A DNA stretch of 64,000 nucleotides, taken from contig NZ_CP014015.2 of assembly GCF_001559075.2 (NCBI RefSeq), positions 2,914,001-2,978,000 on the forward strand. Reading direction: 5' to 3'. The stretch is from Citrobacter amalonaticus. GTDB taxonomy: Bacteria; Pseudomonadota; Gammaproteobacteria; Enterobacterales; Enterobacteriaceae. Of the stretch, positions 30,275-39,444 are shown in pieces. The notes under the pieces were generated by a model. It worked only from the letters and a program-made list of their open reading frames with translations, made no database searches and was not told the origin of the DNA. Numbering within the stretch: the first letter of the stretch is position 1; every line of letters starts with the position of its first letter. The position numbers and the translations under genes were made by a program.

Positions 30275-30733
30275 ATGAGCGAAAAATACGTCGTCACCTG
30301 GGACATGCTGCAGATCCATGCACGCAAACTGGCAAACCGCCTGATGCCTTCAGAACAGTGGAAAGGCATTATTGCCGTTAGTCGTGGTGGTCTGGTGCCG
30401 GGCGCATTGCTGGCACGTGAACTGGGCATTCGTCATGTCGATACCGTATGCATTTCCAGCTACGATCACGACAACCAGCGTGAACTGAAAATTCTGAAAC
30501 GCGCTGAAGGCGACGGTGAAGGCTTTATCGTCATTGACGATCTGGTGGATACCGGTGGTACCGCCGTGGCTATCCGTGACATGTATCCCAAAGCGCATTT
30601 TGTCACTATCTTCGCCAAACCAGCGGGTCGTCCGTTAGTTGACGATTATGTGATTGATATCCCGCAGGATACCTGGATTGAGCAGCCGTGGGACATGGGC
30701 GTGACCTTCGTTCCGCCGATTTCTGGCCGCTAA
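30275..30733 (+). CDS. gpt: Xanthine-guanine phosphoribosyltransferase
   Basis: 152 residues, the E. coli length. The PRPP-binding loop is VIDDLVDTGGTA (about residues 86-97), and the flexible loop SSYDHDNQRELK is present. It salvages guanine and xanthine to GMP and XMP with PRPP. It is followed by a terminator hairpin and then frsA. Confidence 0.97.
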   Translation: MSEKYVVTWDMLQIHARKLANRLMPSEQWKGIIAVSRGGLVPGALLARELGIRHVDTVCISSYDHDNQRELKILKRAEGDGEGFIVIDDLVDTGGTAVAIRDMYPKAHFVTIFAKPAGRPLVDDYVIDIPQDTWIEQPWDMGVTFVPPISGR

Positions 30734-30747
30734 TCTCTGACTTTTTC

Positions 30748-30770
30748 AACGCCTGGCATTGCCGGGCGTT
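30748..30770 (+). terminator. gpt terminator
   Basis: Inverted repeat aacgcctgg/ccgggcgtt with a short loop, followed by gttctattt, between gpt and frsA. Confidence 0.7.
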
Positions 30771-30832
30771 GTTCTATTTAGCCGGTGTCGGGTTACAATA
30801 AGCCTCAGTGAGTACTTCAGGAGGCTGTACGC

Positions 30833-32077
30833 ATGTCACAGGCTAATCTTAGCGAAATCCTGTTCAAACCCCGTTTTAAACATCCCGAAACGTCGACCCT
30901 TGTCCGCCGTTTTAATGCCGGGACGCAGCCGCCTGTGCAATCGGCGCTGGATGGCAAGAACGTTCCCCACTGGTATCGCATGATTAACCGCCTGATGTGG
31001 ATCTGGCGCGGGGTGGATCCGCGAGAAATTCTTGATGTTCAGGCGCGCATCGTGATGAGTGACGCCGAGCGCACCGATGCCGAGCTTTACGATACGGTGA
31101 TTGGTTACCGTGGCGGCAACTGGATTTATGAATGGGCGAAGCAGGCGATGGACTGGCAGCAGAAAGCCTGCCAGGAAACGGATCCTGAGCGCAGTGGCCG
31201 CTACTGGCTGCACGCCTCGACGCTGTACAACATCGCCGCCTATCCCCACCTGAAAGGGGACGATCTGGCGGAGCAGGCGCAGGCGTTAGCCAACCGCGCT
31301 TATGAGGAAGCCGCGCAGCGACTGCCCGGTACGCTGCGCGAGATGGAGTTCTCGGTACCCGGCGGCTCTCCCGTTACCGGGTTCTTGCATATGCCAAAAG
31401 GCGATGGCCCGTTCCCGACGGTGCTCATGTGCGGCGGTCTGGATTCGATGCAAACCGATTACTACACCCTGTATGAGCGCTATTTCGCGCCGCGCGGCAT
31501 CGCTATGCTGACGCTGGACATGCCTTCCGTCGGTTTCTCGTCAAAGTGGAAGCTCTCTCAGGACTCCAGTTTGCTGCATCAGCATGTGCTGAAAGCGTTG
31601 GCAAATGTGCCGTGGGTGGATCATACCCGGGTGGCGGCGTTCGGATTCCGTTTTGGCGCCAACGTGGCGGTGCGTCTGGCCTATCTTGAATCGCCGCGTC
31701 TGAAAGCGGTGGCCTGTCTCGGTCCGGTTGTGCATGCGTTGTTGAGCGACCCGCTGCGTCAGGGAGCGGTACCGGAAATGTATCTTGACGTTCTGGCGAG
31801 CCGACTGGGGATGCACGATGCGTCCGATGAAGCGCTGCGCGTGGAGCTCAATCGCTACTCGCTGAAGGTACAGGGACTGCTTGGCAGACGTTGCCCGACG
31901 CCAATGCTGTCGGGCTTCTGGAAGAACGATCCGTTCAGTCCGGAAGAGGAGTCGCGTTTAATCACCTCTTCATCTTCTGACGGTAAGCTGTTGGAGATTC
32001 CATTCAATCCGGTGTATCGCAATTTTGACAACGCGCTACAGGAAATCGCCCGCTGGATTGAAAAGAGATTGTGTTAA
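30833..32077 (+). CDS. frsA: Esterase FrsA (fermentation-respiration switch protein)
   Basis: 414 residues, the E. coli length. An N-terminal helical cap precedes an alpha/beta-hydrolase domain (FPTVLMCGGLDSMQTDYY, then VAAFGFRFGANVAVRLAYLE). The nucleophile elbow reads GFRFG rather than a canonical GxSxG, as in the family. E. coli FrsA was reported to bind unphosphorylated EIIA-Glc; its enzymatic role is debated. ATG at 30833 with aggagg upstream. Confidence 0.94.
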   Translation: MSQANLSEILFKPRFKHPETSTLVRRFNAGTQPPVQSALDGKNVPHWYRMINRLMWIWRGVDPREILDVQARIVMSDAERTDAELYDTVIGYRGGNWIYEWAKQAMDWQQKACQETDPERSGRYWLHASTLYNIAAYPHLKGDDLAEQAQALANRAYEEAAQRLPGTLREMEFSVPGGSPVTGFLHMPKGDGPFPTVLMCGGLDSMQTDYYTLYERYFAPRGIAMLTLDMPSVGFSSKWKLSQDSSLLHQHVLKALANVPWVDHTRVAAFGFRFGANVAVRLAYLESPRLKAVACLGPVVHALLSDPLRQGAVPEMYLDVLASRLGMHDASDEALRVELNRYSLKVQGLLGRRCPTPMLSGFWKNDPFSPEEESRLITSSSSDGKLLEIPFNPVYRNFDNALQEIARWIEKRLC

Positions 32078-32134
32078 TAATTTGCTAAATTCTACTGTTT
32101 TGGTAAAACAGTTGCTTCACAACAGGAGATCGCA

Positions 32135-32536
32135 ATGACGTTACCGAGTGGACACCCGAAGAGCAGATTGATCAAGAAATTCACCGCGCTTGGCCCCTAT
32201 ATCCGGGAAGGAAAGTGCGAAGATAATCGATTTTTTTTCGATTGTCTGGCCGTTTGCGTCAACGTGAAGCCCGCGCCTGAACTGCGCGAATTCTGGGGCT
32301 GGTGGATGGAGCTGGAAGCACAGGAAAAGCGTTTTACCTATAGCTACAAATTTGGTCTGTTTGACAAAGCGGGCGACTGGACGACTGTGACGATCAAAGA
32401 TAAAGAAGTGGTTGAGCGACTGGAATATACCCTGCGTGAGTTTCATGAGAAGTTGCGTGAGCTGTTAAACACGCTGCATCTGTCACTGGAACCCGCAGAC
32501 GATTTCCGTGATGAGCCGGTGAAGCTAACGGCGTAA
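32135..32536 (+). CDS. crl: Sigma-S-binding factor Crl
   Basis: 133 residues, matching E. coli Crl. Conserved segments YIREGKCEDNRFFFDCLAVC and FWGWWMELE are present. Crl tethers sigma-S to core RNA polymerase and promotes curli and other RpoS-dependent genes. It lies downstream of frsA and is convergent with phoE across a strong bidirectional terminator. The frame is intact; in some lab E. coli strains crl is disrupted. Confidence 0.96.
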   Translation: MTLPSGHPKSRLIKKFTALGPYIREGKCEDNRFFFDCLAVCVNVKPAPELREFWGWWMELEAQEKRFTYSYKFGLFDKAGDWTTVTIKDKEVVERLEYTLREFHEKLRELLNTLHLSLEPADDFRDEPVKLTA

Positions 32537-32545
32537 TCCAAAAAA

Positions 32546-32570
32546 GAAGCCGGATGAATCATCCGGCTTC
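32546..32570. terminator. Bidirectional terminator between crl and phoE
   Basis: Perfect stem gaagccggat/atccggcttc with a five-base loop, an A-run on the left and a T-rich run on the right. It serves both convergent genes. Confidence 0.9.
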
Positions 32571-32617
32571 TCTGTTTTGTTCGCCGGATAAGTCAGACTA
32601 TCCGGACCATTCTGGCA

Positions 32618-33670
32618 TCAGAACTGATAGGTCATACCCAGCGCCACGATGTCATCGCTGTTGACGCCCAGTTTGTTGTTATCATCAATCTGGTTGATTT
32701 TATAATCAACAAACGCCGACATATTCTTGTTGAAATAATAGGTCGCGCCGACATCAATATATTTCACGATATCTTCATCACCAATACCTTCAATATCTTT
32801 GCCTTTCGACTGAACGTAACCGATGGACGGGCGCAGGCCGAAATCAAACTGATATTGTGCGACGGCTTCGAAGTTTTGCGCTTTGTTGGCAAAACCACCG
32901 GAAATCGGCGCCATGTTGCGGGTTTCAGAATAGATGGTCGCCAGATAGATGTCGTTGCCATCGTATTTCAGACCGGTCGCCCAACCTTCAGCATTCTGGC
33001 CATGGCCGCGTGCCTGCTGGTTTTGCTCATTAGTACGGTCAGAGTTGGCGTAGGCGCCAATGATCGCGAAATCGCTGCCGCCGAAGTCGTAGCTCAGTGA
33101 TGTCCCGAATCCGTCACCGTTCTGTTTCTTCACGTCACGGTCTTCGTTTTTGCCCTGATATTGCAGGGTCATGTTTAGACCGTCGATCACGCCGAAGAAG
33201 TCGGTATTACGGTATGTCGCCAGGCCGCTGGCGCGTTTAGTCATAAAGTTATCGGTCTGCGCCAGGCCGTCACCACCAAATTCCGGGAACATATCGGTCC
33301 AGGCGGCAACGTCATACAGTGCGCCCAGGTTACGACCGTAATCGAAAGAGCCGATATCTTTCAGCTTGACCCCGGCGAACGCCAGACGCGTTTTCTGACC
33401 GGATTCGCTTTCGGTTTTGTTGCCCGCAAATTCCGCTTCCCAACGACCGTAGCCGGTCAGTTGATCGTTAATCTGCGTTTCGCCTTTAAAACCAAAGCGG
33501 ACATAGGTCTGGTCGCCGTCTTTGTCATCATTATCGCTGAAGTAGTGCATCGCTTTGACTTTGCCATACACATCCAGTTTATTCCCGTCTTTGTTAAACA
33601 CTTCCGCTGCCTGCACGGATGCCGATGCCACAATACCCATCACCACTAATGCCAGAGTGCTCTTTTTCAT
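32618..33670 (-). CDS. phoE: Phosphate-limitation-inducible outer-membrane porin PhoE
   Basis: 350 residues. A 21-residue signal peptide ending ASVQA is followed by AEVFNKDGNKLDVYGKVKAM, the start of general enterobacterial trimeric porins. A 16-strand beta-barrel and a C-terminal Phe (ALGMTYQF) for BAM recognition are evident. PhoE prefers anions and is induced by phosphate starvation. The Pho box upstream and the crl/proB context separate it from OmpC and OmpF. Confidence 0.95.
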   Translation of the reverse strand: MKKSTLALVVMGIVASASVQAAEVFNKDGNKLDVYGKVKAMHYFSDNDDKDGDQTYVRFGFKGETQINDQLTGYGRWEAEFAGNKTESESGQKTRLAFAGVKLKDIGSFDYGRNLGALYDVAAWTDMFPEFGGDGLAQTDNFMTKRASGLATYRNTDFFGVIDGLNMTLQYQGKNEDRDVKKQNGDGFGTSLSYDFGGSDFAIIGAYANSDRTNEQNQQARGHGQNAEGWATGLKYDGNDIYLATIYSETRNMAPISGGFANKAQNFEAVAQYQFDFGLRPSIGYVQSKGKDIEGIGDEDIVKYIDVGATYYFNKNMSAFVDYKINQIDDNNKLGVNSDDIVALGMTYQF

Positions 33671-33753
33671 TTTCAGTCCTGATTTAAAGTACGCGCTAAT
33701 ATTTACTGGGTGTGATCCCCGTTGAAAGACAGGAGGGGTTTTATCGCTCTGGG

Positions 33754-33771
33754 GTGAAGGTTTTATGACAA
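33754..33771 (-). promoter_or_regulatory. Pho box upstream of phoE
   Basis: Read on the minus strand the 18 bases are ttgtcataaaaccttcac, close to the PhoB consensus CTGTCATAAAGTTGTCAC. The site lies about 85 bases before the phoE start. It implies PhoB activation under phosphate limitation. Confidence 0.8.
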
Positions 33772-33958
33772 AGTAAGAATAATTTTAAAAAAGGATGTTT
33801 TTCTGTTTCGGTAATAAAAACGTCAAACATTGCCGCTACGCTTGCTGATCCAGCACAACAAAATTTCATGCTTTGTGCGCTGCTTGTTGGCAACCGGGAC
33901 CAGTCCTGCTAAAACGTTCGTTTACTATCATTTTCCCTATTTTGAACGGCAGAGAATC

Positions 33959-35062
33959 ATGAGTGACAGCCAGACGCTGGTGGTAAAACTCGGCACCAGT
34001 GTGCTAACGGGCGGATCGCGCCGCCTTAACCGTGCCCACATCGTAGAACTTGTTCGTCAGTGCGCGCAGCTGCATGCCGCAGGACATCGTATTGTTATTG
34101 TCACGTCGGGCGCTATCGCCGCCGGGCGTGAACACCTGGGGTATCCGGAACTGCCTGCAACGATTGCCACCAAGCAGCTGCTGGCGGCAGTCGGGCAGAG
34201 CCGTCTGATTCAACTGTGGGAACAGCTGTTTTCGATTTACGGCATTCACGTCGGGCAGATGCTGCTGACGCGGGCGGATATGGAAGATCGGGAGCGCTTT
34301 CTGAATGCGCGAGACACTCTGCGTGCGCTGCTGGATAACAATATCGTTCCGGTTATCAACGAGAACGATGCGGTTGCCACGGCGGAAATTAAAGTGGGGG
34401 ATAACGACAATCTCTCCGCGCTGGCGGCGATCCTCGCCGGGGCGGACAAACTGCTGCTGTTAACCGATCAGCAGGGTCTGTTTACTGCCGATCCGCGTAC
34501 CGATCCGCAAGCCGAGTTGATTAAAGATGTTTACGGGATTGATGACGCCCTGCGTGCCATCGCTGGTGACAGCGTGTCGGGGCTGGGAACAGGCGGCATG
34601 GGCACCAAGCTACAGGCTGCTGACGTCGCCTGCCGTGCCGGTATCGACACCATCATTGCCGCTGGCAGCAAGCCGGGAGTGATTGGTGACGTGATGGAAG
34701 GCATCTCTGTCGGTACCCGCTTCCACGCGCAGGCTTCCCCGCTGGAGAACCGCAAACGCTGGATCTTCGGCGCGCCGCCTGCCGGTGAAATCACCGTGGA
34801 TGAAGGGGCGACGGCGGCGATTCTGGAACGTGGCAGTTCCCTGCTGCCCAAAGGCATTAAAAGCGTGACAGGCAACTTCTCGCGTGGTGAAGTGATCCGC
34901 ATCTGTAATCTGGAAGGGCGCGACATCGCCCACGGCGTGAGCCGCTACAACAGCGACGCGCTGCGCCGCATTGCCGGACACCACTCCCAGCAGATTGATG
35001 CGATTCTGGGCTATGAATATGGCCCGGTCGCTGTCCATCGTGATGACATGATTACCCGTTAA
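33959..35062 (+). CDS. proB: Glutamate 5-kinase
   Basis: 367 residues from the ATG at 33959 (MSDSQTLVVKLGTSVLTGG); the frame is open upstream without family sequence. The amino-acid kinase domain includes VIVTSGAIAAGREHLG and ENDAVATAEIKVGDNDNLSA, and a C-terminal PUA domain begins near residue 275. It phosphorylates glutamate in the first, proline-inhibited step of proline synthesis. It forms an operon with proA, 11 bases downstream. Confidence 0.97.
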   Translation: MSDSQTLVVKLGTSVLTGGSRRLNRAHIVELVRQCAQLHAAGHRIVIVTSGAIAAGREHLGYPELPATIATKQLLAAVGQSRLIQLWEQLFSIYGIHVGQMLLTRADMEDRERFLNARDTLRALLDNNIVPVINENDAVATAEIKVGDNDNLSALAAILAGADKLLLLTDQQGLFTADPRTDPQAELIKDVYGIDDALRAIAGDSVSGLGTGGMGTKLQAADVACRAGIDTIIAAGSKPGVIGDVMEGISVGTRFHAQASPLENRKRWIFGAPPAGEITVDEGATAAILERGSSLLPKGIKSVTGNFSRGEVIRICNLEGRDIAHGVSRYNSDALRRIAGHHSQQIDAILGYEYGPVAVHRDDMITR

Positions 35063-35073
35063 GGAGCAGATAA

Positions 35074-36327
35074 ATGCTGGAACAAATGGGCATTGCTGCC
35101 AAAGCCGCGTCGTACAAACTGGCGCAGCTCTCCAGCCGCGAAAAAAATCGCGTGCTGGAAAAAATAGCTGATGAGCTTGAAGCACAAACTGACACTATCC
35201 TGAACGCTAATGCGCAGGACGTGGCCGAAGCGCGCACGAACGGCCTGAGCGAGGCGATGCTCGATCGCCTGGCGCTGACGCCTGCGCGCCTGAAGGCGAT
35301 TGCTGATGACGTCCGTCAGGTCTGCAATCTGGCGGATCCAGTCGGGCAGGTGATTGACGGAGGACTGCTGGACAGCGGGTTGCGTCTGGAGCGTCGCCGC
35401 GTGCCGCTTGGCGTGATTGGCGTCATTTATGAAGCGCGTCCAAACGTCACCGTCGATGTCGCCTCTCTGTGCCTGAAAACGGGCAATGCGGCGATTCTGC
35501 GCGGCGGTAAAGAGACATATCGCACCAACGCGGCCACCGTGCGCGTGATCCAGCAGGCGTTAACCTCTTGTGGTTTACCGGAAGCGGCGGTTCAGGCCAT
35601 TGAAAGCCCCGACCGTGCGCTGGTGAATGAGATGCTGCGTATGGACAAGTATATCGACATGCTGATCCCGCGTGGCGGCGCGGGTCTGCATAAGCTGTGC
35701 CGCGAGCAGTCGACTATCCCGGTGATCACCGGCGGGATTGGCGTGTGTCATATCGTTGTCGACGACAGCGCAGAGATTGCCCCGGCGCTGAAGATTATCG
35801 TCAATGCGAAAACGCAACGTCCGAGTACCTGTAACACGGTAGAGACACTGCTGGTGCATCAGGACATCGCGACGCGTTTCCTGCCGGCGCTGAGTCAGCA
35901 GATGGCGGAGAGCGGCGTGACGCTGCATGCGGACGAGCGGTCGTTTGCCCTGTTGAACGCGGGGCCAGCAAACGTGGTGGCGGTGAAAGCAGAAGAATTT
36001 GACGACGAGTTCTTGTCGCTGGATTTGAACGTCAAAATCGTCGCTGACCTGGATGACGCCATCGCGCATATTCGCGAGCACGGTACCCAGCACTCCGACG
36101 CCATCCTGACGCGTACCATGCACAACGCGAACCGTTTTGTGAACGAAGTGGATTCGTCTGCGGTGTACGTCAACGCCTCAACCCGTTTTACCGATGGCGG
36201 GCAGTTTGGTCTCGGTGCGGAAGTCGCCGTCAGCACGCAAAAATTACATGCCCGCGGTCCAATGGGGCTGGAAGCGCTGACCACCTATAAGTGGATCGGC
36301 TTTGGTGACGATACGATTCGTGCCTAA
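35074..36327 (+). CDS. proA: Glutamate-5-semialdehyde dehydrogenase (gamma-glutamyl phosphate reductase)
   Basis: 417 residues, the E. coli length. The aldehyde-dehydrogenase-type catalytic Cys is in TQRPSTCNTVETLL, and the substrate segment LGVIGVIYEARPNVTVD is intact. It reduces glutamyl 5-phosphate with NADPH. It is the second gene of proBA. The thrW tRNA gene and an integrated element follow. Confidence 0.97.
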   Translation: MLEQMGIAAKAASYKLAQLSSREKNRVLEKIADELEAQTDTILNANAQDVAEARTNGLSEAMLDRLALTPARLKAIADDVRQVCNLADPVGQVIDGGLLDSGLRLERRRVPLGVIGVIYEARPNVTVDVASLCLKTGNAAILRGGKETYRTNAATVRVIQQALTSCGLPEAAVQAIESPDRALVNEMLRMDKYIDMLIPRGGAGLHKLCREQSTIPVITGGIGVCHIVVDDSAEIAPALKIIVNAKTQRPSTCNTVETLLVHQDIATRFLPALSQQMAESGVTLHADERSFALLNAGPANVVAVKAEEFDDEFLSLDLNVKIVADLDDAIAHIREHGTQHSDAILTRTMHNANRFVNEVDSSAVYVNASTRFTDGGQFGLGAEVAVSTQKLHARGPMGLEALTTYKWIGFGDDTIRA

Positions 36328-36441
36328 TTAACGCCGGGTGATGCAAAATCAGCCACTTGATTCGCAAGACTATTGACGCATCACTCGGTTAGTTTTAACC
36401 TTCTACCCCGTGTTCACACTCGTGGCCGCGTCCTTATCAGG

Positions 36442-36517
36442 GCCGATATAGCTCAGTTGGTAGAGCAGCGCATTCGTAATGCGAAGGTCGTAGGTTCGAC
36501 TCCTATTATCGGCACCA
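36442..36517 (+). tRNA. thrW: tRNA-Thr (anticodon CGT), integration target
   Basis: 76 nt with acceptor gccgata/tatcggc, anticodon loop ttcgtaa (CGT) and encoded CCA. It lies downstream of proBA as in E. coli, where thrW is the attachment site of several prophages and islands. The gene is intact, as expected when an element reconstitutes the tRNA 3' end. Confidence 0.97.
36500..36517 (+). other. Probable attL core in the 3' end of thrW
   Basis: P4-family integrases recombine within tRNA 3' ends, and the integrase gene begins 164 bases downstream. I infer that the island's left junction lies in the T-arm/acceptor part of thrW. The exact core cannot be set without the matching attR, and I saw no second copy of this sequence in the window. 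Confidence 0.55.
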
Positions 36518-36680
36518 TTTCAAACTCTTCCCAAGTCTACCGAAATCAACTAAAAGCCCGTATACTGCGGTTTATGGCCCGTATCTTATCTCCTGTTATC
36601 AACTGGACTCAACTGAAATCAAGTCGCAGTTGGGGGCATAAGTGGGGGCATTCTGTGTTCGGTCCTGGGAGATGCCCCCA

Positions 36681-37895
36681 ATGAAGCTAAATGCGCGACA
36701 GGTAGACGCAGCTAAACCCAGAGAGAAAGCCTATAAGCTGGCAGATGGTGCTGGTTTGTATCTTGAGGTTGTTCCCTCTGGTTCCAGATACTGGCGGATG
36801 AAGTATCGCTTCAATGGAAAAGAGAAGCGTATGGCTTTTGGGGTCTATCCGGCAGTGTCCCTTGCACAAGCGAGAGCACTGCGTGATGAAGCCAAGAAAA
36901 AACTAGCCGAGGGTATCGATCCATCGTTTGCCAAGAAAGAAGAAAAGCTGGTTCGCGATGTGCAGCTCAATAACACGTTCCAGTCTGTGGCGCTTGAGTG
37001 GCACGGTACGAAGGTGAGCAGATGGTCAGAAGGCTATGCCTCCGACATCATCGAAGCCTTCAATAAAGATATTTTCCCCTATATCGGCCAACTGCCGGTG
37101 AATGAAATCAAACCACTGGTTCTGCTGAATGTGCTGCGTCGTATGGAAAGCCGTGGCGCGACAGAGAAGGCTAAGAAGGTTCGCCAGCGCTGCAGTGAAG
37201 TCTTTCGCTACGCCATAGTTACCGGTCGTGCGGAATACAATCCTGCAGCGGATCTAACCAGCGCGATGTCAGGGCATGAATCGAAGCATTATCCCTTCCT
37301 GACGGTTGAAGAGTTACCAGACTTCTTTAAAGCCCTATCCAGCTATACTGGAAGCCCGTTAGTTGTTCTTGCCGCTCGGCTGCTGATACTCACGGGGGTT
37401 CGTACTGGCGAGCTCCGAGGTGCTTTCTGGAGTGAATTTGATCTTGAGAAAGCAGTGTGGGAAATCCCTGCAGAGCGTATGAAGATGAAACGGCCTCATC
37501 TGGTACCCCTCTCTACCCAAGCGCTGGAAATCGTACAGCAACTCAAAGTGATGTCTGGTCAATATCCACTGGTGTTTCCTGGAAGGAATGACCCCCGTAA
37601 AACGATGAGCGAAGCGAGTATAAATCAGGTGTTTAAGCGGATTGGATATACGGGGAAGGTTACTGGACATGGTTTTAGGCACACGATGAGTACAATTTTG
37701 CATGAGGAAGGGTTTAATACGGCATGGATTGAAACCCAGCTTGCGCATGTCGATAAGAATGCGATCCGTGGGACGTATAACCATGCGTTGTATCTGGAAG
37801 GGCGAAGAGAGATGATGCAGTGGTATGCAAATCATATAGATAGATTGCTACATTATGAAGTTTACCGAAACATCAAGAGAAGTATGCAAACGTAA
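36681..37895 (+). CDS. P4-type tyrosine recombinase (integrase)
   Basis: 404 residues from the ATG at 36681 (MKLNARQVDAAKPREKAYKL); the frame is open 39 bases further upstream. The N-terminal DUF4102 arm-binding domain and SAM-like core-binding domain are followed by a catalytic domain with Arg in TGVRTGELRG, HGFRHT, a final His in LAHVDKNAIRGT and Tyr in YNHALYLEGRR. It integrates and excises the island at thrW. No stop or frameshift is visible, so it may be active. It closely resembles the CP4/P4 family found at tRNA genes. Confidence 0.92.
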   Translation: MKLNARQVDAAKPREKAYKLADGAGLYLEVVPSGSRYWRMKYRFNGKEKRMAFGVYPAVSLAQARALRDEAKKKLAEGIDPSFAKKEEKLVRDVQLNNTFQSVALEWHGTKVSRWSEGYASDIIEAFNKDIFPYIGQLPVNEIKPLVLLNVLRRMESRGATEKAKKVRQRCSEVFRYAIVTGRAEYNPAADLTSAMSGHESKHYPFLTVEELPDFFKALSSYTGSPLVVLAARLLILTGVRTGELRGAFWSEFDLEKAVWEIPAERMKMKRPHLVPLSTQALEIVQQLKVMSGQYPLVFPGRNDPRKTMSEASINQVFKRIGYTGKVTGHGFRHTMSTILHEEGFNTAWIETQLAHVDKNAIRGTYNHALYLEGRREMMQWYANHIDRLLHYEVYRNIKRSMQT

Positions 37896-38232
37896 TCTAC
37901 CGCAGCTTGGTTTTTTAGTTTAGCATTCAATCTAATGCCATGACATAACAGAAATCTCACTATATGATCAGTTTAATCAATGAGTTAAATTATCAGGTGG
38001 GATATCTGTGAGAATATTACATCTTTACAAGAAAGCAATGAAAAGTAAAAATATGAGTGATATCAATTTATTACTAAAATAAAGTGCATTTAGTGAGCTA
38101 ACTACGTTACTATCGGTGTCATTAGGTTTTTGCTCGTTTCATATACTTTAAAATCTAAGGCTTTTTAATCTCTTCAAACAAGGCCTTTCATTAGGAATAT
38201 GAAATGTATTAGATTCTAAGAGAGGGAAGAGC
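37896..38232. other. AT-rich intergenic region between integrase and ABC-3C operon
   Basis: 337 bases of AT-rich sequence. The only coding candidate is a 24-codon frame at 38008-38082 (GTG start, aggtgg seven bases upstream, peptide MRILHLYKKAMKSKNMSDIN then LLLK). It may be a leader peptide or chance. The region should also contain the promoter of the downstream operon; no clear -35/-10 pair was identified. Confidence 0.4.
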
Positions 38233-39444
38233 ATGAGTCGAGCTGTGAACCATACCGCAGAAGGAGCTGCACTTGGTTTTTACTACCAGTCACTCTATGC
38301 ACTTAAAGCAATCCTCGAAAACGAGCATGATGATGCAGCTCTTTGTCTTGAACGCCTAGATGACGTCGAGATTGTAGCTAATGGCGAAAGCCTTTTATCA
38401 CAATTAAAGCATTCTATTAAGCCTAATCCAGCCTCAGTCACGATCACATCTACATTGTTATGGAAAACATTCAAGGTTTGGATAGATCTTTTACCTAAAA
38501 TTAATTTAGATGAAACAAGACTACAATTAATTACTGTTGCACCTGTCGGTAATAAAGACGAATTGTTTGTTTTAACTCAAGAAAATTCAGACCGTGAATT
38601 ACTACTACTAAAACTCATCGATGAGGCTACTCGGGTCGTAGAAGAACATGAACATTCATTAGCTCAAAAGAAAGTTCCAGCACCACATGTCCAGCGATAT
38701 AATGCATGTAAATCATTTTTAGAATTGCAAAAAGATACTCGAAAAGAATTATTGGGAAAAGTAGTGCTTTTTGCAAGTGAAAAAAACATATCAAATATAA
38801 GTAAAGATATAGAAAGCAAGTTAACTAACTTCCCTCCAAGTAAACGTGAATTAATCTGTCAACGATTACTGGAGTGGTGGGATCTTCAAGTGATATTCTC
38901 TTTGTGTGGGAAAAGAGAAAGGGTTATATATAAGCTTGAGGTTCAACAAAGATTATCAGAAATATCTGGTGAACTAGAAAGGGACGAACTGAACGCCGAT
39001 TTTGAAAATGCAATTTTGCCTAGTAACTACAATCCACATTCAATGATTGTCAATCAAATAGAGCTTATTAAGGGGCGGCGGGTTGATATATCGCAAGCAA
39101 CTCGTGAAGAATGGAGGGCAAGATCTCAACGGCACAAGTGGTGCAATGAACGATTTGATATGGCGAGCAGAATAGATCAATACGATAAATTACTATTAGA
39201 AACATGGTCTGATAAGTATGAAAGAATGGCCGAGGAGTGTGAGGATTGTGAAGGTCATCATAAAGAAGAACAAGGATATCAATTGTTCAGATGGTCTTTT
39301 GACTTGGCTCATACCCAGATACGTTCTTTTGCTCCGAATTGGAATGCTAGCTATTATGTTCGTGGGACCTATCAATTATTATCAATAGAGTTAAAAGTGG
39401 GATGGCATCCTGATTACAAGGGTTTGTTAAGGGATAAGAAATGA
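38233..39444 (+). CDS. ABC-3C system nuclease-like protein (REase-type N-domain plus ABC-3C C-terminal region)
   Basis: 403 residues. Residues 10-60 contain EGAALGFYYQSLYAL, then Glu40-x-x-Asp43-Asp44 (LERLDDVEIVANG) and Gln57-x-Lys59 (LSQLKHS). This is the pattern of DUF4297/Cap4-type restriction-endonuclease-fold nucleases. The rest (about 100-403) is mostly helical, ends with a cysteine/histidine cluster (CEDCEGHH) and a C-terminal globular part, and resembles the large component of ABC three-component systems. The stop overlaps the next start (ATGA). AT-rich codon use differs sharply from the backbone, suggesting transfer. Predicted DNA-targeting effector of a defence system; no experiment is implied. 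Confidence 0.7.
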   Translation: MSRAVNHTAEGAALGFYYQSLYALKAILENEHDDAALCLERLDDVEIVANGESLLSQLKHSIKPNPASVTITSTLLWKTFKVWIDLLPKINLDETRLQLITVAPVGNKDELFVLTQENSDRELLLLKLIDEATRVVEEHEHSLAQKKVPAPHVQRYNACKSFLELQKDTRKELLGKVVLFASEKNISNISKDIESKLTNFPPSKRELICQRLLEWWDLQVIFSLCGKRERVIYKLEVQQRLSEISGELERDELNADFENAILPSNYNPHSMIVNQIELIKGRRVDISQATREEWRARSQRHKWCNERFDMASRIDQYDKLLLETWSDKYERMAEECEDCEGHHKEEQGYQLFRWSFDLAHTQIRSFAPNWNASYYVRGTYQLLSIELKVGWHPDYKGLLRDKK

